Source of the DNA: Pectobacterium brasiliense
Lineage (GTDB): Bacteria > Pseudomonadota > Gammaproteobacteria > Enterobacterales > Enterobacteriaceae
DNA length: 64,000 nt
Direction of reading: 5' to 3'
Assembly (NCBI RefSeq): GCF_016950255.1
Contig: NZ_JACGFN010000003.1
Location: 310,001 to 374,000, forward strand
Below, in pieces: positions 26,130-35,057 of the stretch. A model generated the notes under the pieces. That model saw only the letters and a list, made by a program, of their open reading frames with translations, did no database searches and was not told the DNA's origin. A program made the position numbers and the translations under genes. Within the stretch, counting starts at the first letter, position 1, and the number at the start of each line of letters is the position of its first letter.

Positions 26130-26538
26130 CAACAAGCGCAGCGCGTTAGCCGCTTGATGCGGTAAAGCTGACGCAGTAAGTTATGGGTGCTTTATCGCTG
26201 CGAGACGCAGCATCCCATGTTGCCGCGACCTTCAAGGCAATGCGCAGGCCAAACCTGTGAGGTCGGCACCCAGCCCGCCATTGCTGCCATTCTGCGGGCG
26301 CTCGCTTCGGCAACGGCAGTTACCTTATCTCCGCGCCTTAGTGCTGCATCCTGTTCGTGAAGCCACCGCTTTGATGCTATCCGTTTACGCGCTGATGCGT
26401 GTTTACACTCTTATCGCCAGTGACTGGCGCAACCGTCCGCGGCCTTTTGCTGCCTCAGCGAATGTATTCATGAGGCAGCGGCGTCACTTCATACGGCGCA
26501 AAGCCGTTGCAAGTGACGCCGCTAACGATCTCTGCGCC

Positions 26539-26872
26539 AGCCCTTGCGCCACAGCGCTTTCCGGCACGACCTGTCATCTGACGCACATATTCTGCGTCAA
26601 TTCTCATCACCCCACTTATCAGAGGAGAACTGAACCGATACCTGAGGCAGGCTTTCAGCCTGAGGGGATTACCCTGCTGATGCAGGCGGCTGCACCGAGT
26701 GCATAACCGATATCCCCGCCATACCTCAACCGCTGCCGCTCCGGCGCGCAGGTATTGTTCAGTGCGGCACAGTAAATCCGTGTCGTAAATCGCCGTGCGC
26801 CGGAGAACAGAGGTTATTAAGGATGGGGGATAGCATATGTCACGATTAAGCCGGGAAATGCAGACGCTGGCC
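26539..26872 (+). repeat. Duplicated leader segment, copy A
   Basis: About 330 bp that is similar (roughly 80 percent by eye) to 29061-29379. Shared landmarks are CCTGTCATCTGAC, CTGAGGCAGGCTTTC, TTACCCTGCTGATGC, ATAACCGATATCC, GTCGTAAATCGCCGTG and AGAACAGAGGTTATT, then ATGTCACGATTAAGC as the start of an integrase-domain gene fragment. The CAGGC/GCCTG hairpin is kept in both. Both strands hold open frames here but neither looks like a recognised protein. It is likely regulatory DNA of a phage-like element. Confidence 0.8.
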
Positions 26873-27008
26873 CGACAGGCCGGCGGTTGCCATAATGACG
26901 GTTCATGACCGACTAAAAATTGCAGAGCGGCTTTCCAGTCATCTGCTGTCTTTGAATATTCAGATCCGCACGGTGCAGCATCTGAAAGCAAAATGCTTAT
27001 TCTATTGA
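26837..27008 (+). pseudogene. N-terminal fragment of an integrase-domain protein, frameshifted
   Basis: MSRLSREMQTLARQAGG reads from 26837, then a frameshift, after which DRLKIAERLSSHLLSLNIQIRTVQHLKAK continues in another frame before a stop. Joined, this is the SAM-like N-terminal DNA-binding domain of the integrase-domain proteins found in enterobacterial phage-like islands. The catalytic part is absent. The break point is just upstream of the FRG gene region. Confidence 0.7.
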
Positions 27009-27212
27009 TTTGATTTAAGGATTACCGACGAAATCCAGCTTAGCGGGGTTGAATAGGATGACTGGCCTCTTTTGAGCGAGTTGGGCTGGGATTATTTGAC
27101 GTGCAAAAAGTCTAGCGAATGCTTCGAATTCAAACATGCAGTCTGGCTTTGAACAGGAGTAGAACGCCCCGTGAGCGGAGGAGACCATCTTCTGGTCCTT
27201 ACAACTGTCTCT

Positions 27213-28646
27213 TCAGCTCGAATCAAGACATTGGAAGAGCGCATCGCCGCTGCAAGAGGCGCGTGAAATCGTATTTAAAATGTCGTTTCCAAATTCGATC
27301 TCAAAAGCATCGGGCATCCATTTCTTAAAGCTGCTGTTCCTAATGTGCCCCACCATTGAGTCGCAATTACCAATTAAGAATAACTGCGTAAGTGCCCCCA
27401 TTGCTTCGGCGATATCGTCGTCCTTGTAGGGCAGATTTCGCATGCCATTCCATGCGGATTGAATTGCGCATAGATACTGGTCGACTTCCAATTGCCCCAC
27501 AAGCCCATCGACTTTCCAAACCGTTGCACGGGCCCGCAAGCCTGATTCTCGCGACAGAGCGCCAAGAAATGCGGTTCTGACCTGCAAATGAGCGGAAGGT
27601 GCACCGAGCCCAGACCGAACACGGATGTCGATACTATTTCCCACTACGTCATGGAACTGTTCCTGACGCTCCAAGAGCCATGGAGAAAGCTTCGCCTTGC
27701 TCCAGCTTTCGAGTTGCACTGGTGCTTTGGCAAACACCGACTTCTCGTATCTTGCCGGATCGCTGATCAACGATGCTATCTTGACCTTTACCCCTTTCCT
27801 GATTAGATCATCTATCATCTTATGCATGTATTTTTGCCCTCTTCTCCGCTGTTCTAAGACTTTAAATTCGTCGAGGAGTTGTTCAAGATGGCTCTTTTGT
27901 GTGGGATAAATTTGATGTCGAGGCGGATACGCAGGTAACCCAGTCCATGGAAATTCAATTCGATCCATGTCGTATATGCGATACCAATCGTGGTTTACAT
28001 ATAGGAAGTGGCCGTGCTGAGCCTGAAGACGCCATAGATTGCTGACATCAACTGACACTGGTTCGACCTTGATATCCGCACCAATAAACTTTGCGTGTTC
28101 CTTGTAGAAGTTGACAAGATGTTCGGTGTTAAGACAGAAGATTGCTGAGACTGTGCTTTCATCGAGTTGCTGCGACGTATCCGATGCGAAAAATCCGGCG
28201 ACGCTCGGATCAGTGGTGAAGTCGATGTAAGTTGTCGGGTAGCCGTAATGTTGTAGTATTGCGAACAATGAATTTTGGTTGGCGGTGTCTGCGAGGTACG
28301 CCAATTCAGGGACAAGACGTGCCCAATCAAGGAAACGGGCAATATCTTTGTTGAGGTCGTCCAGTTTCGCGCCATATTTCAGCTTCCGTTCCATTGACGA
28401 TGATGGCATCCAATCAGCCCGCACTTGGCCGCGAAACCAGTTGTATTTCCCCTCACGCTTGAGGTTCGAGGCGAGTTCAATCGCCTCTTCGACGTTCGCC
28501 ACTGTTGCAATTCGCATAAATATTTCCGAAAGCTCGCCATATGATGCAGCAAGCATAGTGCGACAAGGAGGTTTTTCAAAAAGAACTTTGCAATGACGAA
28601 CTCCTTCAGCAATCTTCCAGCGCTGCTCGTCACGAACTGTGCCCAC
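27213..28646 (-). CDS. FRG-domain protein, candidate phage-defence gene
   Basis: 477 residues from a GTG, or 434 from the ATG at 28517 (MRIATVANVEEAIELASNL), which has GGAAA about 6 nt upstream and may be the true start. The FRG domain holds YNWFRGQVRADW (F71-R72-G73 in the long form) and LQHYGYPTTYIDFTTDPS, where the Q-H-x-G/x-D-F pattern is diagnostic. The C-terminal 250 residues are unassigned and mostly helical, with no membrane segment. FRG proteins are recurrent in defence islands, but their reaction is not settled. The gene sits between two copies of a phage-like leader, as a cargo gene would. Confidence 0.8.
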   Translation of the reverse strand: MGTVRDEQRWKIAEGVRHCKVLFEKPPCRTMLAASYGELSEIFMRIATVANVEEAIELASNLKREGKYNWFRGQVRADWMPSSSMERKLKYGAKLDDLNKDIARFLDWARLVPELAYLADTANQNSLFAILQHYGYPTTYIDFTTDPSVAGFFASDTSQQLDESTVSAIFCLNTEHLVNFYKEHAKFIGADIKVEPVSVDVSNLWRLQAQHGHFLYVNHDWYRIYDMDRIEFPWTGLPAYPPRHQIYPTQKSHLEQLLDEFKVLEQRRRGQKYMHKMIDDLIRKGVKVKIASLISDPARYEKSVFAKAPVQLESWSKAKLSPWLLERQEQFHDVVGNSIDIRVRSGLGAPSAHLQVRTAFLGALSRESGLRARATVWKVDGLVGQLEVDQYLCAIQSAWNGMRNLPYKDDDIAEAMGALTQLFLIGNCDSMVGHIRNSSFKKWMPDAFEIEFGNDILNTISRASCSGDALFQCLDSS

Positions 28647-28788
28647 AACGATAACTGTGGTTGTTTAGTACTGTGGGGCGATCTCATTGTGCCTACCCAC
28701 TGCGACGAGCTAAGAATTAAGGATAGACCCTGTATACGGCTTTACTAGCGTGCATGGATGTCGTGCGCTCTTCAAGCTCGATATCAAA

Positions 28789-28980
28789 TCACAATTGAAG
28801 GGCTTGACAGCGTAGCTGGGTAGTTGTGAAGCCACACACTAGCCAGCGTACCTTGTGTCCGGCCACCTGCGCCGGGTCGCCGCCATATACGAACACTCGC
28901 CGAGAACCTGCTGTTCCTAGGGGGGAGACAATCGTTTCCAGACTGGCAGCTTGGGAGTACTGCTTACCTCTGTAGAGCGT
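28789..28980 (-). pseudogene. Possible degraded reading frame, no start codon
   Basis: 63 codons are open between stops and read LYRGKQYSQAASLETIVSP and GSRRVFVYGGDPAQVAGHK. Composition is protein-like but there is no start codon and I recognise no family. It lies just upstream of the FRG gene and before leader copy B, and may be the end of a lost gene. Confidence 0.25.
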
Positions 28981-29060
28981 CTACCTTTTGCAATATAGCG
29001 ACCCTACACGTCAGAACTGTGATCGTGAGGCTCGCTACAAAGCGGTCACCGGCCTGCGAC

Positions 29061-29379
29061 AGCCCTTATGCTTCCGAGGGCTCTGGCATTACCTGTCATC
29101 TGACACACATTTTTTGAGCCAATTCTTATAAACCTACTCATCAGAAGAGGACTGAACCTATACCTGAGGCAGGCTTTCTGCCTGAAGAGGTTACCCTGCT
29201 GATGCTGGCAACTGCACTGAGTGTATAACCGATATCCTAACTGCTCCGGTGTGCTGGTATTTTTAATAGTGTGGCACGGTAAATCGGTGTCGTAAATCGC
29301 CGTGTGCCTGAGAACAGAGGTTATTGAGGATGGGGGATATCCTATGTCACGATTAAGCTGGGAAGTGCAAGCGTTTGCA
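29061..29379 (+). repeat. Duplicated leader segment, copy B
   Basis: Diverged second copy of 26539-26872 in the same orientation, on the other side of the FRG gene. It keeps the landmark blocks and the CAGGC/GCCTG hairpin, with small deletions (about 15 bp shorter). It ends inside the first codons of the integrase-domain fragment. Confidence 0.8.
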
Positions 29380-29445
29380 GCTCTGCAACAGAAATGCACA
29401 GGACTAGCGCTGATGTTGCAATTGGCTAAAATGATAGATTGGTGA
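29344..29445 (+). pseudogene. Second N-terminal fragment of the integrase-domain gene
   Basis: A 33-codon frame begins MSRLSWEVQAFA, matching the first dozen residues of the fragment at 26837, and then diverges into unrelated sequence and a stop. It marks the second break point of the duplication. Confidence 0.55.
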
Positions 29446-29695
29446 TGGGCACGAGCGGTTTGTGAAGCAGGGTTATGGTAGAATATAATAGGCCAGTTAA
29501 TTTATAATTTCTGTCTGCTAGCGAGACCAAAACGACGCAGCGTTCAGAATATTTTAGGCATATTTCAGCACAAAATTACTCCGTGCTGACCAAAGAAAAT
29601 CCTTTAATATGTAAATTTTTAGTGAAATCATTCAGGTCGATGCTGCATTTCGACGTTGCTTAATTCAGGCGTTATACCTAAAAGGAGACAGATGT

Positions 29696-30016
29696 ATGGA
29701 ATGGTATTGGTGGGTAATATTTTTAATTGTTGGTTTTGTAGTGTTAAATGCCTTCCATAATAAGAATAGGCGAGCGAAACTCATGAATAAATACGGTGAC
29801 GCTGCTCTCGTAGATAGGTTGATGAAACGAATGTTTTGGCAGGGGCAATCAAAAGAGCAATTATTGGATTCTTTGGGTAAACCATTAGATATTGACCAGA
29901 AAGTTTTTAAAACAAAAGTCAAAGAAGTTTGGAAGTATAATCAAACTGGAAAAGGCCGTTATGCCTTAAGAATTACTATAGAAAACGGAGAAGTTATTGG
30001 ATGGGATAAAAAATAG
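29696..30016 (+). CDS. Small membrane-anchored protein of unknown function
   Basis: 106 residues. One N-terminal membrane segment (WYWWVIFLIVGFVVLNAF) is followed by a basic loop and a small domain WQGQSKEQLLDSLGKPLDIDQKVFKTKVKEVWKYNQTGKGRYALRITIENGEVIGWD. The pattern of a helix with LLDSLGKP, then strands ending in a glycine-tryptophan hairpin, is like the SmpA/BamE-type fold, here probably facing the cytoplasm. AAAGGAG lies 8 nt before the ATG. It is much more AT-rich than core genes and lies 87 bp before the next membrane-protein gene. Confidence 0.75.
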   Translation: MEWYWWVIFLIVGFVVLNAFHNKNRRAKLMNKYGDAALVDRLMKRMFWQGQSKEQLLDSLGKPLDIDQKVFKTKVKEVWKYNQTGKGRYALRITIENGEVIGWDKK

Positions 30017-30103
30017 TCATAGAAACGGCTATTTTTTATTTTTTTTCACGGATTTTCTTCTATTTTTTAGATAAGGTTGAGTGTCGATTTTTATGGAGAA
30101 TAT

Positions 30104-30739
30104 ATGATTGTAAATGAATCCTGTAATCTATATGGGGCATGGGTAGAGCCTAAATATATAATCCCTGCTTTTATGATGCTGTTATCTTCGGGACTATTTC
30201 CATTTATTCTCCATAAATATAAGATGATAAGGGAGCGTGAAGAAAAGTTATTTGATACTCGAAAAACGGAGTATCAATCCTACTTCAAAACAATGGAGGC
30301 AGCAGCCAAGCTGGCAGGACAGGACTACGATAAATTCCTTTCGGAAACACTTCCGGCTGCGAGTTTAAAACTGTATCAATCAAACAGCTCTCCTGAGTCA
30401 ATCGTTGAGTATCAAAGAGTAATGCAGAATTTTACCAAGGGAATAAATGAAGGATTTCAAAAGGCTACAAATGAGTTGGTCAGCCTTCGTATTGTATGTT
30501 CGGACTCGCTCACAGAGTTATTAGACCAGTTTGAAGGTATTTATCATAAAATTATGAGCTTGCAACCTCAAATGCTCGAAGAACTTAGAAGTACAGTGAC
30601 TCTTGAATCATTTATTACAGGTCAATTTGATTTTGATACTCCCAGTAAGGTTAAAATTATGGAATTAGGGTCCGAGTTAGTTGAAGTAAGAAACCAAATA
30701 ATCAAGAGAATGAGATATGAACTAGGCTATAAGAATTAA
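30104..30739 (+). CDS. Membrane-anchored coiled-coil protein of unknown function
   Basis: 211 residues from the ATG at 30104, which has GGAG 7 nt upstream; a TTG at 30077 is less likely. One membrane segment near residues 17-38 (YIIPAFMMLLSSGLFPFIL) is followed by a long charged helical region with coiled-coil character (KMIREREEKLFDTRKTEYQ...). No catalytic motif is visible. It is the last gene before the island end and AT-rich, and pairs with the small membrane protein upstream. Confidence 0.7.
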   Translation: MIVNESCNLYGAWVEPKYIIPAFMMLLSSGLFPFILHKYKMIREREEKLFDTRKTEYQSYFKTMEAAAKLAGQDYDKFLSETLPAASLKLYQSNSSPESIVEYQRVMQNFTKGINEGFQKATNELVSLRIVCSDSLTELLDQFEGIYHKIMSLQPQMLEELRSTVTLESFITGQFDFDTPSKVKIMELGSELVEVRNQIIKRMRYELGYKN

Positions 30740-31184
30740 TAAAATTTATCTATTAACTAATGTTAATTCGTGAAATGAGATGTCGGAGATTTAAATGGAT
30801 TGTTGACGATTTTAATTTGATGTAGATATTAGATTTCTCTTGAAATAATATCATCTTCGTATTATAGATAATAATATTTTACTAAACATTAAAATTATTT
30901 ATGATTGAATCAAGGGACATAATAATAGACTGTTATTAATTAATAAATAAAATTTCATATCCTAATTGGAAATTAATAATAAATGATCACGAAATATTGA
31001 GATACTTGCTTTCTTGGGTGTTTGATCAAAAATTGACCACTACGAAAAAAGTCATATTGGAAGATAAAATATAATTTACCGACACCTTGCCAACGTCCCC
31101 AACCTAGTACACAATATAGACAGTCAACCAACAAGGTGTACCGAAAATCCTTGTTGAATCAGCCGATTGAGCGAGAAATACTTA
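30740..31184. other. AT-rich non-coding right end of the island
   Basis: No gene is visible in about 440 bp of very AT-rich DNA. Near its end, 31082-31103 reads ACACCTTGCCAACGTCCCC, similar to the tRNA-Gly anticodon arm (ACCTTGCCAAGGTCGGGG), and ACACCTTG recurs inverted as CAAGGTGT near 31133. These may be integrase arm sites or decayed tRNA sequence. Confidence 0.5.
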
Positions 31185-31202
31185 TCTCGTTTCCCGCTCC
31201 AA
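31185..31202 (+). repeat. attR core
   Basis: TCTCGTTTCCCGCTCCAA, an exact copy of 23462-23479. The base before it (A in place of G) and the rest of the tRNA are not preserved, so this is a 3'-end copy and not a gene. Confidence 0.85.
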
Positions 31203-31656
31203 AATTCTTCATCTTCGTCATTACTCCCCTTTTTCTTAATCTGACATCCAGTTTTATCACTGTCTGATATTTCATCCTGCTTCATTAAACGCCGACATTA
31301 TCCTTCGGATAAATGGAATTCCTGTTAAACATCATCATTAACGTTCTGCAATCGGTGCGCTAACACTTTGGCTATCGCACAGTAAAACCAGTAAAGTCCT
31401 CGGTTGTTGTGGTCGTTATCATCAATATCCTACGTGCTGCTGAAACCAGCGAGACAAGTATCCGGCGCTGGTGGCAGAATTTGTTGCAGTAACGTGAGTA
31501 TGAGCATAAGCCTATAAAGGGTACCTTCATTCATTGAAAACTCATGAGCGGGTTAACCAATGATGGAGAAAGCGCCTTAGGCCGCTTTTCCTAAAGCGCA
31601 AACAGTAGGATAATTCGACTACTGTAATGCTTTCGGGGATCAGCAAAGAGGCAAGG
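31203..31656. other. Intergenic region before the export operon
   Basis: About 450 bp without a recognisable gene. A hairpin-like GCGCCTTAGG/CCTAAAGCGC stands at about 31570-31600, just before the operon, and could be part of its control region. Nothing else stands out. Confidence 0.4.
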
Positions 31657-32358
31657 ATGTCTAATGAAAGAATAACGGATCTGATCTGTTTACAAGGTAT
31701 TTCACACCTCTATAGTACCGGTGCTTCCTCTCAATCGGTGCTGCACGATATTTCACTGTCCATTCCTGCCGGACAAAGTTGTGCGATCGTGGGCGCATCG
31801 GGTTCCGGCAAAAGCACCTTGCTCAACATCATCGGTTTACTCGATCAGCCCGTATCTGGCCGTTTATTGATCGCTGGGCAAGATATGTCTCAGGCGAGTG
31901 CTGATGATCGTGCGATCGTGCGCAATCAAGTCATTGGCTTTGTCTTCCAGAGTTTTAATTTACTGCCGCGCCTGGATGCGTTGGACAACGTTGCGCTTCC
32001 CTTGACCTATCGTGGCGTCTCGCGGCAGGCTGCCCGACAAGCCGCGCAAGTACAGCTAGCGCGCGTTGGTCTTGCCGAGCGAACCCACCATCGGCCAGCC
32101 GACCTGTCTGGCGGCCAACGTCAGAGGGTGGCCATTGCGCGAGCACTGGTTGGTGAACCCGCACTTTTGCTAGCGGATGAACCTACTGGCAACCTCGACA
32201 GCCAAACTGCCGATGACATCATCACGCTATTGCTGGCATTGAACCGCGAGCAGGGGACGACACTCGTGATGGTGACGCATGACGAAGGCATGGCTTGCCG
32301 TATGACCCGACGCATTCAGGTACAAGATGGTCGAATCCATGAGGTGAATCATGCCTGA
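31657..32358 (+). CDS. MacB-type export ABC ATPase
   Basis: 233 residues from the ATG at 31657. Walker A GASGSGKST, Q-loop FVFQSFNLLPRLDALDNVALPL, signature LSGGQRQR, Walker B LLLADEPTGNLDS and switch H in MVTHDE are those of the MacB/LolD subfamily that works with FtsX-like permeases. It powers a tripartite exporter built from the next three genes. It overlaps the permease start by 8 nt. Confidence 0.9.
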   Translation: MSNERITDLICLQGISHLYSTGASSQSVLHDISLSIPAGQSCAIVGASGSGKSTLLNIIGLLDQPVSGRLLIAGQDMSQASADDRAIVRNQVIGFVFQSFNLLPRLDALDNVALPLTYRGVSRQAARQAAQVQLARVGLAERTHHRPADLSGGQRQRVAIARALVGEPALLLADEPTGNLDSQTADDIITLLLALNREQGTTLVMVTHDEGMACRMTRRIQVQDGRIHEVNHA

Positions 32359-33598
32359 TTCTCGTTCACGGATGAAAGATCGTCAGGTGCGCCGATACCA
32401 CTATGGCCCTTCACTGCAACAGCGTCTGCTTGAGCCGTTGAACAGCCTGATTCTTCTTGGTCGGCGTGCTGTGCTGGCCCTATTGGGGATCGCCGTGGGA
32501 TGCGGCTCCGTTGTCGCTTTGCTTAACGTTGGCCACAATGCGGAAGCCGAAGCCATGGGGGTATTCAGAGGAATGGGGAGCGATCTGTTGGTCGCCACCG
32601 TTCAGAATCGGGTGGGAAATCATGCAATGAGTTCGGCTCCTGCTGACCTGGATATCCCCGTTTTGCGAAAAAACCTGCCTGATATCAAGGCGGCAACCCC
32701 GTTAATTGTTACCTCCACCGAGGCGCGGCTGCGCGGCCGTTCACTCAGCACTATGGTGGTGGGGAGCAGAGCGGAATTGTCGGACGTATTAGAGCTGAAG
32801 CTTGCGCAGGGCCGCTACCTGAGTGATTTCGATGAGCAAAGTACCTACATCGTGTTGGGGGCGAATGTTGCCGAACAGTGGGCATCGCAGGGGGGCGTAG
32901 CTGCTTTAGGTGAGCGCGTGCAGGTGAGTGGATACTTGTTTGAGATTGTAGGAATCCTTCAGCTACAGGGGCGTAATCCTCTGGTTCCCGTTTCGGTTGA
33001 TGACTCCATCCTGATGCCTATCTCAGGTATGCGCCGTGTCATGCCTGCTCCACAAATCGTCAGCGTGATTGCACGCAACAGCAGCAGCGATACGCTGATG
33101 AAAACGGGTTCACAGTTAAAGGATTATTTGACCCCTCTGATGCCGAAGCTTGATATCGCTGTGCAAATCCCACAGCAGCTACTGGAGGGAATGGCGCAGC
33201 AGTCGCGGATGTTTTCATGGCTGCTGGCGGGGCTGGGAGGGATTTCCCTGCTTGTGGGTGGGGTGGGGGTGATGAACGTCATGGTGATGAATGTGTCCGA
33301 GCGGCGCCGTGAAATTGGTGTTCGTATGGCATTGGGCGCGCGACCGCGTGATATTGCGGGGCTGTTTTTGCTGGAGGCTGTTGTGTTGTCTGCTTGTGGA
33401 GCCCTGATCGGGGCGGTGTGTGGCGTTGCGGCGGCGTGGCTGTTTGTCTTTTTTTCAGATTGGTCCACCTTTTCACTTTCGATATTGTCACTTCCCCTTG
33501 GCATTGGCAGTTCATTGGCGATTGGTTTGTTTTTTGGGCTTAACCCAGCAATGACTGCGGCTCGGCTCGAACCCGTACAGGCGCTACGCGATGCGTAA
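32351..33598 (+). CDS. MacB-type ABC permease
   Basis: 415 residues. One membrane segment near the N-terminus (VLALLGIAVGCGSVVALLNV), a periplasmic domain of about 220 residues (MacB_PCD), then three C-terminal membrane segments with the conserved LLVGGVGVMNVMVMNVSERRREIGVRMALGARPRDI FtsX motif. It is the transmembrane part of a mechanotransmission-type exporter. It overlaps both neighbours by 8 nt. Confidence 0.9.
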   Translation: MPDSRSRMKDRQVRRYHYGPSLQQRLLEPLNSLILLGRRAVLALLGIAVGCGSVVALLNVGHNAEAEAMGVFRGMGSDLLVATVQNRVGNHAMSSAPADLDIPVLRKNLPDIKAATPLIVTSTEARLRGRSLSTMVVGSRAELSDVLELKLAQGRYLSDFDEQSTYIVLGANVAEQWASQGGVAALGERVQVSGYLFEIVGILQLQGRNPLVPVSVDDSILMPISGMRRVMPAPQIVSVIARNSSSDTLMKTGSQLKDYLTPLMPKLDIAVQIPQQLLEGMAQQSRMFSWLLAGLGGISLLVGGVGVMNVMVMNVSERRREIGVRMALGARPRDIAGLFLLEAVVLSACGALIGAVCGVAAAWLFVFFSDWSTFSLSILSLPLGIGSSLAIGLFFGLNPAMTAARLEPVQALRDA

Positions 33599-35057
33599 AT
33601 CTATCCTGTGTTTACTGATTTTGTTTTCTGCCCATCAAGGGTATGCAGAAACGGCTTTGAATCCTTCTCAGGCGACGCGGCAGGGGTTGGTGGCAGTCAG
33701 TACATCTCTGAATGCACAAACTATCGATCTTACGCTGAGCGATGCGATTTATCTTGGATTACGTGACAATCGCGCGATCCGCAGCGCCTATCTGGATCGT
33801 ATCGCGCAGAAATTTGATCTTCGTGTTGCGGAGGATCGTTTTACTCCCAAGCTGTCGCTGACGGGCAGCTACCTTTCCAATCGTAATCAAAGCGATCGTT
33901 ATCGGCAGGGCAATCTAACGCCGACGTCGACACTGCTCACGCCTTATGGCACCCGCTTTAGCCTGGGCTGGACCTACCGCCACACGCAGGCTGATAGTGT
34001 GGGGTTGTCACGTAATGATGGAGCCAACATCACGGTGATTCAGCCTTTGCTTCGCGGTGCCGGTAAAGATGTCACGACCGCACCCGTTCAGATTGCGCAA
34101 CTGACTGAGCAGTTAAATCGTCTGACGCTGAAATCCACCGTTTCACAGACGATTACCCAGATTATCACCGCCTATCGGGAACTGCTGCGCTCGCAGGAGC
34201 AACTGCAAATCGCTCGTGATGCGCTGACACGAGCACGCGAACTGGTTGAGGTTAACCGTGCGATGATTGCCGCAGGGCGCATGGCTGAATTTGAAATTGT
34301 GCAAACCGAAGCGGAAGTTGCCACACAGGAACTGGCGCATGAGGAAGCCAGAAACCAGCTGGATACCGCGCGCCTTGCGTTGCTGCAACTTCTGGCACTG
34401 GATTTAAATACGCTGATTGTGGCAACGGAATCGATGCAGGCACAGCGCGTTGATGTCAATGCCGCTCAGGCGCTGAAACAGGCCGAAGCCTCCCGACCGG
34501 CTTATCTCGCACAGATCATCGCTAACGAGCAGGCGGCACTCGGTCTGGCGGTGGCTCGTAACGATCGCCTATGGGATGTCTCGCTAATCGGGGGCGCGAG
34601 TCAGGTGCGTGACCGTGCAGCACAGAGCAGCACCTCACGAACCTGGGAGAATTATGTGGGTGTTCAGGTGGAGATCCCTATCGGCGATCTCAGTACCCGT
34701 CAGGCGGAGGTGCAAGCGCGAGTCAATGTGCGTAATCAGCACATTCAGCTGGATGAAGTCAGGCAGCAACTTGAACGCGATGTCGCCAATGCGGTGCGTG
34801 ATATCGGTACGCGCTGGCGGCAGTTCGAGATCTCCCAGCGTGCCCGGGATTTGTCGCGCCGCAAGCTGGAAATTGAACGAGAAAAGCTCACGGTTGGGCG
34901 TTCCAGTAACTTTCAGGTGCTGAGTTTCGAGAACGATTTACGCAACGCAGAAAATGCCCGTCTTAATGCTCTGATCGGCTACCTCAATGCGCAGGCTGAA
35001 CTGGATGAGACGCTGGGCACCACATTACAAAGCTGGGATATCGCACTCAATGATTAG
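33591..35057 (+). CDS. TolC-family outer-membrane channel protein
   Basis: 488 residues with a signal peptide (LCLLILFSAHQGYAE) and two OEP repeats of long helices (LRSQEQLQIARDALTRARELVEVNRAMIAAGRMAEFE and VRQQLERDVANAVRDIGTRWRQFEISQRARDLSRRKLEIERE). It is the outer-membrane duct of the exporter. Having a dedicated TolC homologue in the operon suggests a specific substrate and not the general TolC route. It overlaps the adaptor gene by 8 nt. Confidence 0.88.
   Translation: MRKSILCLLILFSAHQGYAETALNPSQATRQGLVAVSTSLNAQTIDLTLSDAIYLGLRDNRAIRSAYLDRIAQKFDLRVAEDRFTPKLSLTGSYLSNRNQSDRYRQGNLTPTSTLLTPYGTRFSLGWTYRHTQADSVGLSRNDGANITVIQPLLRGAGKDVTTAPVQIAQLTEQLNRLTLKSTVSQTITQIITAYRELLRSQEQLQIARDALTRARELVEVNRAMIAAGRMAEFEIVQTEAEVATQELAHEEARNQLDTARLALLQLLALDLNTLIVATESMQAQRVDVNAAQALKQAEASRPAYLAQIIANEQAALGLAVARNDRLWDVSLIGGASQVRDRAAQSSTSRTWENYVGVQVEIPIGDLSTRQAEVQARVNVRNQHIQLDEVRQQLERDVANAVRDIGTRWRQFEISQRARDLSRRKLEIEREKLTVGRSSNFQVLSFENDLRNAENARLNALIGYLNAQAELDETLGTTLQSWDIALND

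Noticed and set aside
26257..26706. A 149-codon frame on the plus strand in the island
   Set aside because: It overlaps an equally long frame on the other strand and runs into the leader repeat, whose second copy does not keep the frame open. It may descend from a phage gene but is not supported as a working gene.
26455..26991. A 178-codon frame on the minus strand, similar in part to a frame at 29046-29399
   Set aside because: Similarity follows from the duplicated leader DNA. No ribosome site or known family, and it covers the integrase-domain fragment on the opposite strand.
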